Source: Glutamicibacter sp. MNS18 (lineage in GTDB: Bacteria; Actinomycetota; Actinomycetes; Actinomycetales; Micrococcaceae). From it: 64,000 bases of DNA. The notes under the pieces are model-generated. The model was not told the DNA's origin. It searched no databases and worked only from the letters and a program-made list of their open reading frames with translations. Location: positions 55,698-119,697 of the forward strand of contig NZ_JAPCHW010000015.1 of NCBI RefSeq assembly GCF_026107515.2. The letters are read 5' to 3'. The position numbers and the translations under genes are program-made. Positions 53,242-61,350 of the stretch are shown here, one piece after another (the first letter of the stretch is position 1; the number at the start of each line of letters is the position of its first letter).

Positions 53242-54678
53242 CTAGAACTTGAAGGTGATGTTCTTCGTGTTCGTGAAGGAATAGAGCTCTTCCAAGTGCC
53301 CTTCCCGGCCGATCCCGCTGTTCTTGATCCCGCCGTACGGGGTGCCAGGCATGAGCCGGGAGACGGTGTTGACCCAGACGTATCCGGCTTCCACATCCCG
53401 TGCAAAACGCTGGGCGGTAGCGTAGTCCTGGGTGAATACGCTGGCAGTCAACCCGTATTCAATGTCATTGGCAATGCGAATGGCATCGTCGTAGTCCGTG
53501 AATTTGATGGCGACCAGCACCGGTCCGAAAATCTCCTCCTGTGCGATGCGGGCACCGGGTTCGATGCGGTCGAACATCGTCGGCTCGACAAACAACCCCT
53601 TCTCCAAGGTCGCGATATTAGCCGGTGCCCCACCTGCGACCAGGCGCCCTTCCGTCTTGCCCAGCTCGATGTAGCTGAGTACCTTTTCGTATTGCGGCTG
53701 GCTGGTGATCGCACCGGTTCCCGCATTCTCGTCCAGCGGATCGCCCGGTACCAGCTCGTTGATCTTCTGGGCCACCCGGGCCACGAAGTCGTCGTGGATG
53801 GATTCATGGACCAGCAGACGGGATGTTGATGCGCAGGACTCTCCCTGCCAGCCAAAATTCATCCCCAGCACCGCCGCGTCGGCTGCCGCGTCGAGATCGG
53901 CGTCCGGGAACACCACCAGCGGGTTCTTGCCACCAAGTTCGAGGGTCACATTCTTCACCCCTGCACGGGCCGCCCGTTCCTGGATTGCCCGACCGCCGGC
54001 CGCTCCGCCAATGAATGCGATTCTGCGGACTTCGGGATGGTCCACGATGGCGTTACCGGCCTCGTGTGCGTATCCGGTAATGACGTTGATGACTCCCGGC
54101 GGGAAGATTTCTGCGTAATCCTTGGCCAGTTCCAAGGTCGACAGTGAGGTATGTTCCGATGGTTTGAGCAACACCGTATTGCCGGTGACCAGAGCGGGCA
54201 CGATCTTCACCGTGGCATTCATCAACGGGTGGTTGAACGGCACGATCCGGGCCGTGACCCCGTAGGGTTCGTGCACCGAGATATTCAGGTGGTCATGTTC
54301 ATCAGGCACCGTGGAACCGTGCACTTCTGTGGCAAGATTCGCCTGGTAGCGCATGAAGTTGCTGGCCATCTGCACGATGCGTCGCATGACCCAAATGGGT
54401 GTCCCATTGTCCATGGCATCAAGCCGTGCCAGCTCTTCACCCCGCTCGACAAGCCGGTCGGCGAGCGCATGCACTAGGGCGATACGTTCCTGTACCTTGG
54501 TGCGACGCCAGCTCTTGAAGGCTTCAGCCGCCGCTTCTACGGCCAGGTCGACGTCTTCCTTATCCAGTCGTGGAATTCGGCCCAGCACCTCACCAGTGGA
54601 GGGGCTTACGGACTCGATGTAGAGACCACTCTTGGCCTGGACGAATTCTCCACCAATCAATGTGGGTATAGTTTGCAT
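53242..54678 (-). CDS. Aldehyde dehydrogenase
   Basis: 478 residues. Catalytic Cys in WQGESCASTSRLLVHE, general base Glu in VTLELGGKNPLVVFPDAD, NAD loop FIGGAAGGRAIQERAAR and the C-terminal TPYGGIKNSGIGREGHLE. It oxidises an aldehyde to the acid with NAD(P). Seventh in the operon, 17 bases after the ABC ATPase gene. It may take the aldehyde released by the ThDP enzyme or the monooxygenase. Confidence 0.93.
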   Translation of the reverse strand: MQTIPTLIGGEFVQAKSGLYIESVSPSTGEVLGRIPRLDKEDVDLAVEAAAEAFKSWRRTKVQERIALVHALADRLVERGEELARLDAMDNGTPIWVMRRIVQMASNFMRYQANLATEVHGSTVPDEHDHLNISVHEPYGVTARIVPFNHPLMNATVKIVPALVTGNTVLLKPSEHTSLSTLELAKDYAEIFPPGVINVITGYAHEAGNAIVDHPEVRRIAFIGGAAGGRAIQERAARAGVKNVTLELGGKNPLVVFPDADLDAAADAAVLGMNFGWQGESCASTSRLLVHESIHDDFVARVAQKINELVPGDPLDENAGTGAITSQPQYEKVLSYIELGKTEGRLVAGGAPANIATLEKGLFVEPTMFDRIEPGARIAQEEIFGPVLVAIKFTDYDDAIRIANDIEYGLTASVFTQDYATAQRFARDVEAGYVWVNTVSRLMPGTPYGGIKNSGIGREGHLEELYSFTNTKNITFKF

Positions 54679-54695
54679 GATCTTCCTTCTGGTTC

Positions 54696-55526
54696 CTAGT
54701 GGATTTCGGCGGCGGCCGGCGCGGCCGGCGCTTGTTGTTCGGGCCGCCGGATGAGCCGGTAAAGTCGCGAACGCAATCCCGCGAATTCTGGACGTTCCTT
54801 GGTGGTGATCTGGTCTCGCTGGTTGCCCAGGTTGACGTCTACGACATCCACTACGGTGGCTGGCCGTCCGGACAGTGCCACCACCCGGTCCGAGAGGTAC
54901 ACCGCTTCATCGATATCGTGAGTCACCAACACCACCGTGATCCCCAGATGGTCCTTGATGCGCAGGGTCAGATCCTCCAGATCGGCACGGGTCTGCGCAT
55001 CAACGGAGGCAAAGGGCTCATCCATGATCACCAGGGCCGGTTCGTAGGCCAGCGCCCGGGCGATGGCCACGCGCTGCTGCATGCCACCCGACAGTTCCCA
55101 CGGGTAGAGATCAGCAGCGGCTGCCAACCCGACTTCCTCAAGCGCCGCCAGCGCCTTGGCTTCGCGTTGTTTCTTGCCCTGTCCTGCGCTCTTGAGCGGA
55201 AGGGCAATATTCTGCAGCGCGCTTAACCATGGCATCAGCGAACGCGAATAGTCCTGGAAGACCACCGCTAGTTCTGCCGGCGGTGCCGTGACCTGTTCAC
55301 CCTTGAACCGGATTTCTCCCCCAGTTGGCTGTCGCAATCCAGCCAGGCACTGGAGCAAGGTGGTTTTGCCGGCTCCGGAAGGACCAACGATGCATACGAA
55401 CTCCCCCGCATTTGCCGCGAAGTTGACGTTCTCCAGGATTTTCGTTTCCCCGTAGGCAAACGAAAAGCCGCTGATCTCGAATATCGGCCGGTCCGACGAC
55501 GTGTTCTTCCCGTTGTTGCTGCTCAT
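54696..55526 (-). CDS. ABC transporter ATPase (SsuB/TauB type)
   Basis: 276 residues from the ATG at 55526 that overlaps the permease stop (ATGA). Walker A GPSGAGKTT, Q-loop FQDYSRSLMPWLSALQN, signature LSGGMQQRVAIARAL, Walker B LVIMDEPFASVD, switch His VTHDIDEAVYL. The SRSLMPW pattern after the Q-loop is typical of nitrate/sulfonate/taurine-type ATPases. It powers the two permeases upstream. Confidence 0.93.
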   Translation of the reverse strand: MSSNNGKNTSSDRPIFEISGFSFAYGETKILENVNFAANAGEFVCIVGPSGAGKTTLLQCLAGLRQPTGGEIRFKGEQVTAPPAELAVVFQDYSRSLMPWLSALQNIALPLKSAGQGKKQREAKALAALEEVGLAAAADLYPWELSGGMQQRVAIARALAYEPALVIMDEPFASVDAQTRADLEDLTLRIKDHLGITVVLVTHDIDEAVYLSDRVVALSGRPATVVDVVDVNLGNQRDQITTKERPEFAGLRSRLYRLIRRPEQQAPAAPAAAEIH

Positions 55527-56344
55527 GATTCTCCTTGAACGTGCTTGGCCATGCGCTTCTGCCAGCGCAGTACGCGGTCCTCCAGAGCACGGAAGATCAC
55601 GTTGAGTGTATATCCGAACAGACCCAGGATGACCAGGCCGGTCCACATGTCGATGATCCGGAAGGTCTGTTGCGCGTCACGGATGAAGTACCCGATCCCG
55701 CCCGGGGTTCCGAACATTTCCACGGCGATCATCACGGCCACCGCGATGGCCAGGGAGATCCTGGCGCCGGAGAAGATCTGTGGCATTGCTGCCGGGAGGT
55801 ATACGCTGCGGAAGCGGTCCAGCGCAGTGATCCGGAATGACGCCATGACATTGCGCAGGGCCGGGTCCACCGATCGAACCCCCTCAATGGTGTTCAACAC
55901 GATCGGCCACATCGCTATGAAGACGATCATTACCAGTTTCATGCTTTCCCCGGTTCCAAAGAACATCATCGCGATGGGAAGCAGCGCCACCCCAGGAATC
56001 GCGCGGGCAGTCTCGGTCAGCGGACGAACTGCGGTCTCTGCCGACCGGAACAAGCCCAGCAGCACGCCAATCGCGATGCCGAGCAGCACAGCCAACGCAA
56101 AACCGAGTACCAGCCGTCCAAGGCTCGGAAGCAGGTCGGTGACCAGCGCATCCGGGAACCAGACGATCGAGATTTTGCGGAAAACCTCGGCGGCCGGCGG
56201 GAAATACACCGAGGTGCTCTGCTCGCTGGCCACCCAGATCACTGCCAGTGCACTGAGCGGTAGCCAGGACTGCCAGAGCAAGGTCTTGAACCAGGGCCGT
56301 TTCCGTGATCGGGAGCTGGTCTTTGTCGGTACATTCAGTGCCAT
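55523..56344 (-). CDS. ABC transporter permease 2 (SsuC-like)
   Basis: 273 residues, six predicted helices. SsuC/TauC features include LLGIAIGVLLGLFRSAETAV, ETARAIPGVALLPIAMMFFG and the EAA-like loop ASFRITALDRFRSVYLPAAM. Two different permeases in one operon suggest a heterodimeric channel, as in ThiX/SsuC-type importers. It starts one base after the first permease stop. Confidence 0.92.
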   Translation of the reverse strand: MALNVPTKTSSRSRKRPWFKTLLWQSWLPLSALAVIWVASEQSTSVYFPPAAEVFRKISIVWFPDALVTDLLPSLGRLVLGFALAVLLGIAIGVLLGLFRSAETAVRPLTETARAIPGVALLPIAMMFFGTGESMKLVMIVFIAMWPIVLNTIEGVRSVDPALRNVMASFRITALDRFRSVYLPAAMPQIFSGARISLAIAVAVMIAVEMFGTPGGIGYFIRDAQQTFRIIDMWTGLVILGLFGYTLNVIFRALEDRVLRWQKRMAKHVQGES

Positions 56345-56345
56345 A

Positions 56346-57197
56346 TCACTGGTCCTTTCGCAGGGAGGGGTGCCACCACAGCAGCTTGCGCTGCACCAAC
56401 ATCAGTACCGCGTTGATCCCCAAGCCCAACAGTGCCGCCGCGATAACGTAGGCGAACATGCTTGCCTGCTGGTTGACCAGCAAGGCCGCTTGTATCGCTT
56501 GGCCGATACCCGGTGCGCCGCCGATGAGTTCGGCACCGACAGTCACCAGCAATGACGCGGTTACCGCCATGCGTACGCCCGGCCAGAAGAAAGCCAGGAA
56601 CTCCGGGGCCAGCACGTACCGGACCTTGTCCGTCCACTTCAGGCGGAAGGAGCGGGCTACCCGCGACAGGACCGGGTCCGAATGTTCTGCGGCGTAGATC
56701 GCCTGGATGAGGACCGGCCATACGGCACTGAATGTCGCCACCATGATCACCATGCCGCGGGTCGGCCCCAATAGCAGGAGGGCCAAGGGGATGATGGCCA
56801 GCGACGGGATGGTACGCAGGAAGTCGATGAGAAACCTGCCACTGTCTGCTGCACGACGTGAACGGCCGATCCCCATGCCCAGAGGTATGCCCACCCCCAA
56901 ACTCAATAGCAGCGCAATGGACCAACTGATAATCGTGGCACCAATCGACTGCCAAAAGACGGAGACTCCCAGCAATTCAACGAATCGCGTCAGGCTCTCG
57001 ATGGGTGAGGGCATACCCGCCTTCTGCGCCATCTCCGACAGCGAAAATATGTGCCACAGCACTAGCGCGGCTGCGACCACACCGGTTTGTGTTGCCAGGT
57101 CACGGTGCCAGCGTCGTTGTTTGCTCCGGGTCCGGGCTGGAACGGCGATTTGCTGCAGATCCACCGCCTTGCGGGGTGTCACTTGTTGGGTCGTCAT
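56346..57197 (-). CDS. ABC transporter permease 1 (SsuC-like)
   Basis: 283 residues with AGGAGAAACA before the ATG. Membrane segments with LLSLGVGIPLGMGIGRSRRA, DFLRTIPSLAIIPLALLLLG and the coupling loop ARSFRLKWTDKVRYVLAPEF. Paralogous to the next permease in the operon, so the transporter likely has a mixed pair of membrane subunits. Confidence 0.92.
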   Translation of the reverse strand: MTTQQVTPRKAVDLQQIAVPARTRSKQRRWHRDLATQTGVVAAALVLWHIFSLSEMAQKAGMPSPIESLTRFVELLGVSVFWQSIGATIISWSIALLLSLGVGIPLGMGIGRSRRAADSGRFLIDFLRTIPSLAIIPLALLLLGPTRGMVIMVATFSAVWPVLIQAIYAAEHSDPVLSRVARSFRLKWTDKVRYVLAPEFLAFFWPGVRMAVTASLLVTVGAELIGGAPGIGQAIQAALLVNQQASMFAYVIAAALLGLGINAVLMLVQRKLLWWHPSLRKDQ

Positions 57198-57222
57198 TGT
57201 TTCTCCTGATACCCGTACAACA

Positions 57223-58224
57223 TCATTTCACCGGGAACAGCGCGTCGAGGTCGGGGGTGCTGTCCTGGGGGAGGATTCCTTGTGCCTTGAGGCGTTCAAT
57301 CACCGGTTCGGCGCTGGCCGCTTCAAATGGCGCCTCGGAAAATCCCGGAAGGACAGTGGCAGCAATGACTTCTTCAGGCAGGTCCATGAAGGAACCCAGC
57401 GACTTCTCAACGGCCTCGCGGTCGGTATTGGTCAGCTTGTTCGCTTCGATCATGGCCTGTTGAAAGCGTGAGGCACGTTCCGGATCTTCCTGCAGGTAGG
57501 ATTCCTGGGCGGCTAACACGAACATGGGAGCACCGGGGATTGCCGCATCGGCCGATCCGATCAGTTTGACTCCGCCACCCAGTAGTGCCCCGCTGCCGCC
57601 GGGTTCTGCAATGGTAATCGCATCGTACTGGCCCTGTTTCAGGCCAGCGACGGCCTGCTGGGTGGGAACGGCAATCCACTGGATATCGGAGACATCCACG
57701 CCCTTGGATTCAAGGTAGGACATGTTGTCCAGTTGCGCCTGCCCGTTGATGGAATTCGTGCCAATCTTCTTCCCTTCAAGGTCCTTGAGCTGATCAATGC
57801 CCGAGTCCTCGGCCACCATCAGGTTCGCGAAGCCCTTCTCCTGAGGTTCGGTTTGTGCGTTGACCCCGTTGGGCGCACCCACCGCGATCGGCATGCCTTC
57901 CTCCTTGGCGATCACGGTGTTGTGCAGATCCGCGAAGATGTACTGCGATTCACCGTTCATCAGCAGCGGCATCATTTCAGCCATGGACGTTCCCGGCTGC
58001 AAGGTGACATCGAAGCCGTGCTTCTCGAAGATGCCCTCGGAGAGTCCCAGATGCATCGGCGCGGCGAAGACCGAGGGTGGAATGCTGATGGTTACGGCGG
58101 TCAGTTCACCTTCGGCCCCAGCAGTTTCCGAGGAGGGGTTGGCCGAGCTGCCGCAGCTGGTCAGGACCAAAGCGGCCGCTGCGGTGGCAGTGGCAAGAAT
58201 CCGGCGAGTGGTTTTGGACTTCAT
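57223..58224 (-). CDS. ABC substrate-binding lipoprotein (NMT1/SsuA-like)
   Basis: 333 residues. Lipobox LTSC with Cys24 after a 20-residue signal, so anchored outside the membrane. The fold is the periplasmic-binding NMT1/THI5 type: VTISIPPSVFAAPMHLGLSE, FDVTLQPGTSMAEMMPLLMN, and LEGKKIGTNSINGQAQLDNM. Relatives bind sulfonates, nitrate, thiamine precursors or pyrimidines; the ligand here is unknown. Encoded right after DUF4387, so the ligand is probably the DUF1446 pathway substrate. Confidence 0.9.
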   Translation of the reverse strand: MKSKTTRRILATATAAAALVLTSCGSSANPSSETAGAEGELTAVTISIPPSVFAAPMHLGLSEGIFEKHGFDVTLQPGTSMAEMMPLLMNGESQYIFADLHNTVIAKEEGMPIAVGAPNGVNAQTEPQEKGFANLMVAEDSGIDQLKDLEGKKIGTNSINGQAQLDNMSYLESKGVDVSDIQWIAVPTQQAVAGLKQGQYDAITIAEPGGSGALLGGGVKLIGSADAAIPGAPMFVLAAQESYLQEDPERASRFQQAMIEANKLTNTDREAVEKSLGSFMDLPEEVIAATVLPGFSEAPFEAASAEPVIERLKAQGILPQDSTPDLDALFPVK

Positions 58225-58235
58225 GACAGACCTTC

Positions 58236-58601
58236 CTAGAATTCCCGCGCCATTGCGGGTAGTGGGGAATTTATCCTGCTGGACTGGTTTTCCACGGGAA
58301 CTTCGAGGTCCACCAGTGGAGCGAATTGCTGCCCGCCGAACAGATCGGTGTCGTCCGGGTGCCCGTTCGGGCGGAATCGCGGGAAACTGACTTTGATCGC
58401 GTTGGCCGGCGGATAATGGTAGATTTCCACTTTCGACGCTTCGATACCGAATAGTTCGCTGATCTTGGCGGCATTTAATACCCCGGATTCAACGACGCAT
58501 TCATAGGTTTGGACATCCGGGAGCATCACATCCACGGTCAGCTTCCATGGTCCTGCGTTCTTGCTTCGGATCAATTGGGCCAAAGAGCCAAGTGTCGGCA
58601 T
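58236..58601 (-). CDS. DUF4387 family protein
   Basis: 121 residues with AAGGAG upstream. LGSLAQLIRSKNAGPWKLTV, DVMLPDVQTYECVVESGVLN, ASKVEIYHYPPANAIKVSFP and the C-terminal Pro/Arg stretch match DUF4387, a family nearly always encoded beside, or fused to, DUF1446 (AtuA-like) proteins. Starts two bases after that gene here. No activity is established that I know of; an obligate partner subunit is likely. Confidence 0.88.
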   Translation of the reverse strand: MPTLGSLAQLIRSKNAGPWKLTVDVMLPDVQTYECVVESGVLNAAKISELFGIEASKVEIYHYPPANAIKVSFPRFRPNGHPDDTDLFGGQQFAPLVDLEVPVENQSSRINSPLPAMAREF

Positions 58602-58603
58602 GA

Positions 58604-59974
58604 TCAGATCTCCTTGAATTCAATAGGGTAAAACTCCATCGGGTCATCCAGCTCGGCCACGTGGTTTAGGACGAACGAATAGGACGGGCCCAGCTCGATT
58701 TCATGTGGCGCCTCGGGGAACGCCAGGTTCGATACCAGCCCATGCCACTGTGGAACCGCGTAGTGCAAGATGGTGTGGCTGATGGTCGCCATCACGCTGT
58801 TGGCCAGTTCCTGGGTAGGTGCCACGGTCACCATGAAGACCCCGACCTCATGGTCATTGGCGAAGGTGCGCGTTTCGCGCTCGCCAAGCACTGCATTGCG
58901 TCCGTAGACCCGGAAGCTGGTGGCGCACTGATCGGCTTTCTCATCTCCCAAGGTTCGGCGCATTGCGTAATCGGCCCCGGCCTTGGCTTCTTCGAACCAG
59001 TCATCGAAGTTGCGCAGCACCACCGGATCGGTGATCCCACCGAGGACGGCCGCACGGTAACCCTGGAACCCGGCGCCTTCCAACTTGACGGTGTACACAT
59101 CCGCTTTCTCGAAGCGGCTACCGGACACCTTCACGATGCGGTCGTTCAGAGCCTCATACTTCACGTCGTGAAGGAGCATGGTGCCCCCCGGCTCGGGCAT
59201 GCTAACTGGATTAGAAGTCTCGTACAGGGCATGGGAGGCAATGCTCATCGGGGTGCACTGTTGCTCCGGGCTCACCGGCTCAAGTGTGAAGTAGTCCTCC
59301 TCGAAGGTGCAGATCATCCCCTCGGGTTTGGTCATCTGGGTGACAGCGGCACCACCGCATTCGGCGATCTTGGCCGCATGCCAGGCCAGACCCGGGTCTA
59401 CACCCTTCATCAACGGGATTGCGGCCATCAGGGCCGCGTCACTGGCACGTCCAGCCAATACCAGGTCAGCGCCTGCTTCCACGGCACGTTGGAATGGTTC
59501 GGCACCCATCATCGCGACGATCCGGTGCGTATCACGCAGCGTTTCCTCGGTAATCGGCGGAGCCGGGTCCAGCGGCTTGATACGGCCTTCACGGTATTTG
59601 CGAACCAGCACTTCCCGATCGGGTTCGGCCGGGATCAACGCGGTAGTGAAGCTCAGAGTCTCCTCGGAGGCGATTTCCTGGACGATTTCCCACATCCAGT
59701 TCAGGTTCCAGTTGCCGCCCGAACCGCCGCAGGATCCCACCAGCAGCGGGATGTTCTTGCGCCGGGTTTCCTTGAGCAATAGCCGCATATCGCGTTTGAC
59801 GGCATCACGCGAGAAGAAGAACCTGTCCTCCCCCAGGTTGTTCGCGCCTCCATCGGTGGAACCGGAGTCCACAGCCACGAAGTCCAACGGACGGTGCCGG
59901 ATGGTTGATTCAAAATACTCCTGCGTGAACCCGCCTCCAAGCATTCCCACCGGAGAGAGATAGCTGACAGTCAT
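58604..59974 (-). CDS. DUF1446/AtuA-like protein
   Basis: 456 residues from the ATG at 59974. Motifs: VGMLGGGFTQEYFESTIRHR, DFVAVDSGSTDGGANNLGED, LLVGSCGGSGGNWNLNWMWE and EAGADLVLAGRASDAALMAA. AtuA is named from acyclic terpene utilisation, but the reaction of the family is unclear and members occur in many unrelated clusters. First gene of the long operon, with DUF4387, transporter, ALDH, AKR and MarR. It probably acts early on the imported substrate. Confidence 0.88.
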   Translation of the reverse strand: MTVSYLSPVGMLGGGFTQEYFESTIRHRPLDFVAVDSGSTDGGANNLGEDRFFFSRDAVKRDMRLLLKETRRKNIPLLVGSCGGSGGNWNLNWMWEIVQEIASEETLSFTTALIPAEPDREVLVRKYREGRIKPLDPAPPITEETLRDTHRIVAMMGAEPFQRAVEAGADLVLAGRASDAALMAAIPLMKGVDPGLAWHAAKIAECGGAAVTQMTKPEGMICTFEEDYFTLEPVSPEQQCTPMSIASHALYETSNPVSMPEPGGTMLLHDVKYEALNDRIVKVSGSRFEKADVYTVKLEGAGFQGYRAAVLGGITDPVVLRNFDDWFEEAKAGADYAMRRTLGDEKADQCATSFRVYGRNAVLGERETRTFANDHEVGVFMVTVAPTQELANSVMATISHTILHYAVPQWHGLVSNLAFPEAPHEIELGPSYSFVLNHVAELDDPMEFYPIEFKEI

Positions 59975-60033
59975 TGACGTACCTAGCCTTAATTGAAATG
60001 AAATTGGGGATTTCAGAAGCCCGAACAGCCTCA

Positions 60034-60047
60034 GTAACAAAAGTTAC
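60034..60047. promoter_or_regulatory. Palindrome GTAAC-AAAA-GTTAC in the second divergent promoter
   Basis: A perfect inverted repeat 60 bases upstream of the DUF1446 gene start. It parallels GTCAC-AAAA-GTCAC at 46753-46766 in the other divergent promoter, and is also close to the TAACA-NN-TGTTA motif. Confidence 0.5.
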
Positions 60048-60085
60048 AATACGGGTGTACTGTGGCGTACGCAACACTTTTTCGG

Positions 60086-60097
60086 TAACAATTGTTT
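60086..60097. promoter_or_regulatory. Palindrome TAACA-AT-TGTTT (site 3 of the proposed regulon)
   Basis: Matches the 46711 and 46857 sites with one mismatch and lies 64 bases before the GTG of the flavin reductase fusion gene. Confidence 0.5.
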
Positions 60098-60160
60098 CTG
60101 ACACCATGTTCCGGTGTCACGTGATCCCCGGATCGCGCTACCCAGATCAGGAGAACGGCC

Positions 60161-61315
60161 GTGAAATCCTCACAATCCCAGATTCCCTCCAGCGACCTTG
60201 TCGACGAGGCGGTATTCCGCAATGTGGCGGGCTACTTCGCCACCGGGGTCACCGTCATCACCACCACTTGCGATGACACCCCCGCCGGTACTACGGCATC
60301 GGCCGTGGCATCGTTGTCAATGGATCCCCCGATGATGCTGGTCTGCCTCAACCGGAGCAGTGCAACGCACGACAAGGTCATGGATTCGGGGATTTTCGCA
60401 GTGAACATCATGAGCCAGGAACAGGACTCGACGGCCCTGGCCTTCGCCCGCAAGGGCACCGACAAGTTCGCCGGGATCTCCTGGTCTTCGGCCCCGAACG
60501 GTGCACCGGTTATCGACGGCTCGCTGGCCACTATTGCCTGCCGGGTCACCGAAACTGCCGTCGGCGGAACCCACACCGTGTTCATGGGCGAAGTCATAGA
60601 CACGGTCACCAATCCCGGCGAACCGCTTACCTACTACCGGGGAATTTTCGGCCGGTTCGAACATGACGCCGTCGAGAGGGCCTACCAGGACCTGCGTCAA
60701 CACATCCTGCGCAGGCAGACCCCGGTGCGCCACATCCTGGACGCCGCGGCCCTGGCCGAACGACTGCGTACCCGCAGCGAATACGTCCACCAGGCCATGG
60801 TGCGCCTGGAATCGGAAGGGCTGGTGCATCGCTCCGCTGACGGCTCAACATCGGTGGCAGCGATTACCCCGGAGATTGCCCACGGATTCTTCGCAGCCCA
60901 AGCTGCCATCGAAGTCGGCGTGATCGACACCTACCTGCCCCACGCCGGGGCCGATCAACTCAAAACACTCCAGGAGGCACGACAAACACTCGTGCTGGCC
61001 TTGGATGGGGACAACGGTCTCGACCTGGACGGGTACATTGAAGCCGTCAGGGTTTTCCACCGCCGGCTGATCGGGTTGTCCCCTTCATCGCAGCTCCTTG
61101 GCGCATATGAGGAAATGTCCACCGCAGCGCTCTGGTCCCAGCTGTTGTCTCAGGACGAGTGGACGCAAATGCTGGATCACAAGAATCTGCTGATGCTGGC
61201 CAACGCGGCCGTAGCGCAGGACTCCCAGGGGGCACGCGCCGCGGTGCGCCGCCATCTGGAGACCGTCACCGAGATCGCGACCCGTGCCATCACCGCACAT
61301 GGTGGATCGATCTAG
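60161..61315 (+). CDS. Flavin reductase fused to GntR/FCD regulator domain
   Basis: 384 residues, GTG start with AGGAG 8 bases upstream. Residues 15-170 are a flavin reductase-like FMN-binding domain (FRNVAGYFATGVTVITTTCD, MMLVCLNRSSATH, GTHTVFMGEVIDTV). Residues about 172-225 form a GntR-like winged helix (LAERLRTRSEYVHQAMVRLE), and 230-380 an FCD helical ligand domain. It should supply FMNH2 to the LLM oxygenase; the regulator part may sense substrate or flavin state. Whether it binds DNA is unproven. Confidence 0.85.
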   Translation: MKSSQSQIPSSDLVDEAVFRNVAGYFATGVTVITTTCDDTPAGTTASAVASLSMDPPMMLVCLNRSSATHDKVMDSGIFAVNIMSQEQDSTALAFARKGTDKFAGISWSSAPNGAPVIDGSLATIACRVTETAVGGTHTVFMGEVIDTVTNPGEPLTYYRGIFGRFEHDAVERAYQDLRQHILRRQTPVRHILDAAALAERLRTRSEYVHQAMVRLESEGLVHRSADGSTSVAAITPEIAHGFFAAQAAIEVGVIDTYLPHAGADQLKTLQEARQTLVLALDGDNGLDLDGYIEAVRVFHRRLIGLSPSSQLLGAYEEMSTAALWSQLLSQDEWTQMLDHKNLLMLANAAVAQDSQGARAAVRRHLETVTEIATRAITAHGGSI

Positions 61316-61350
61316 TCCGCTACCCTCGAATCTTCCTAGGAGCATTGCCC

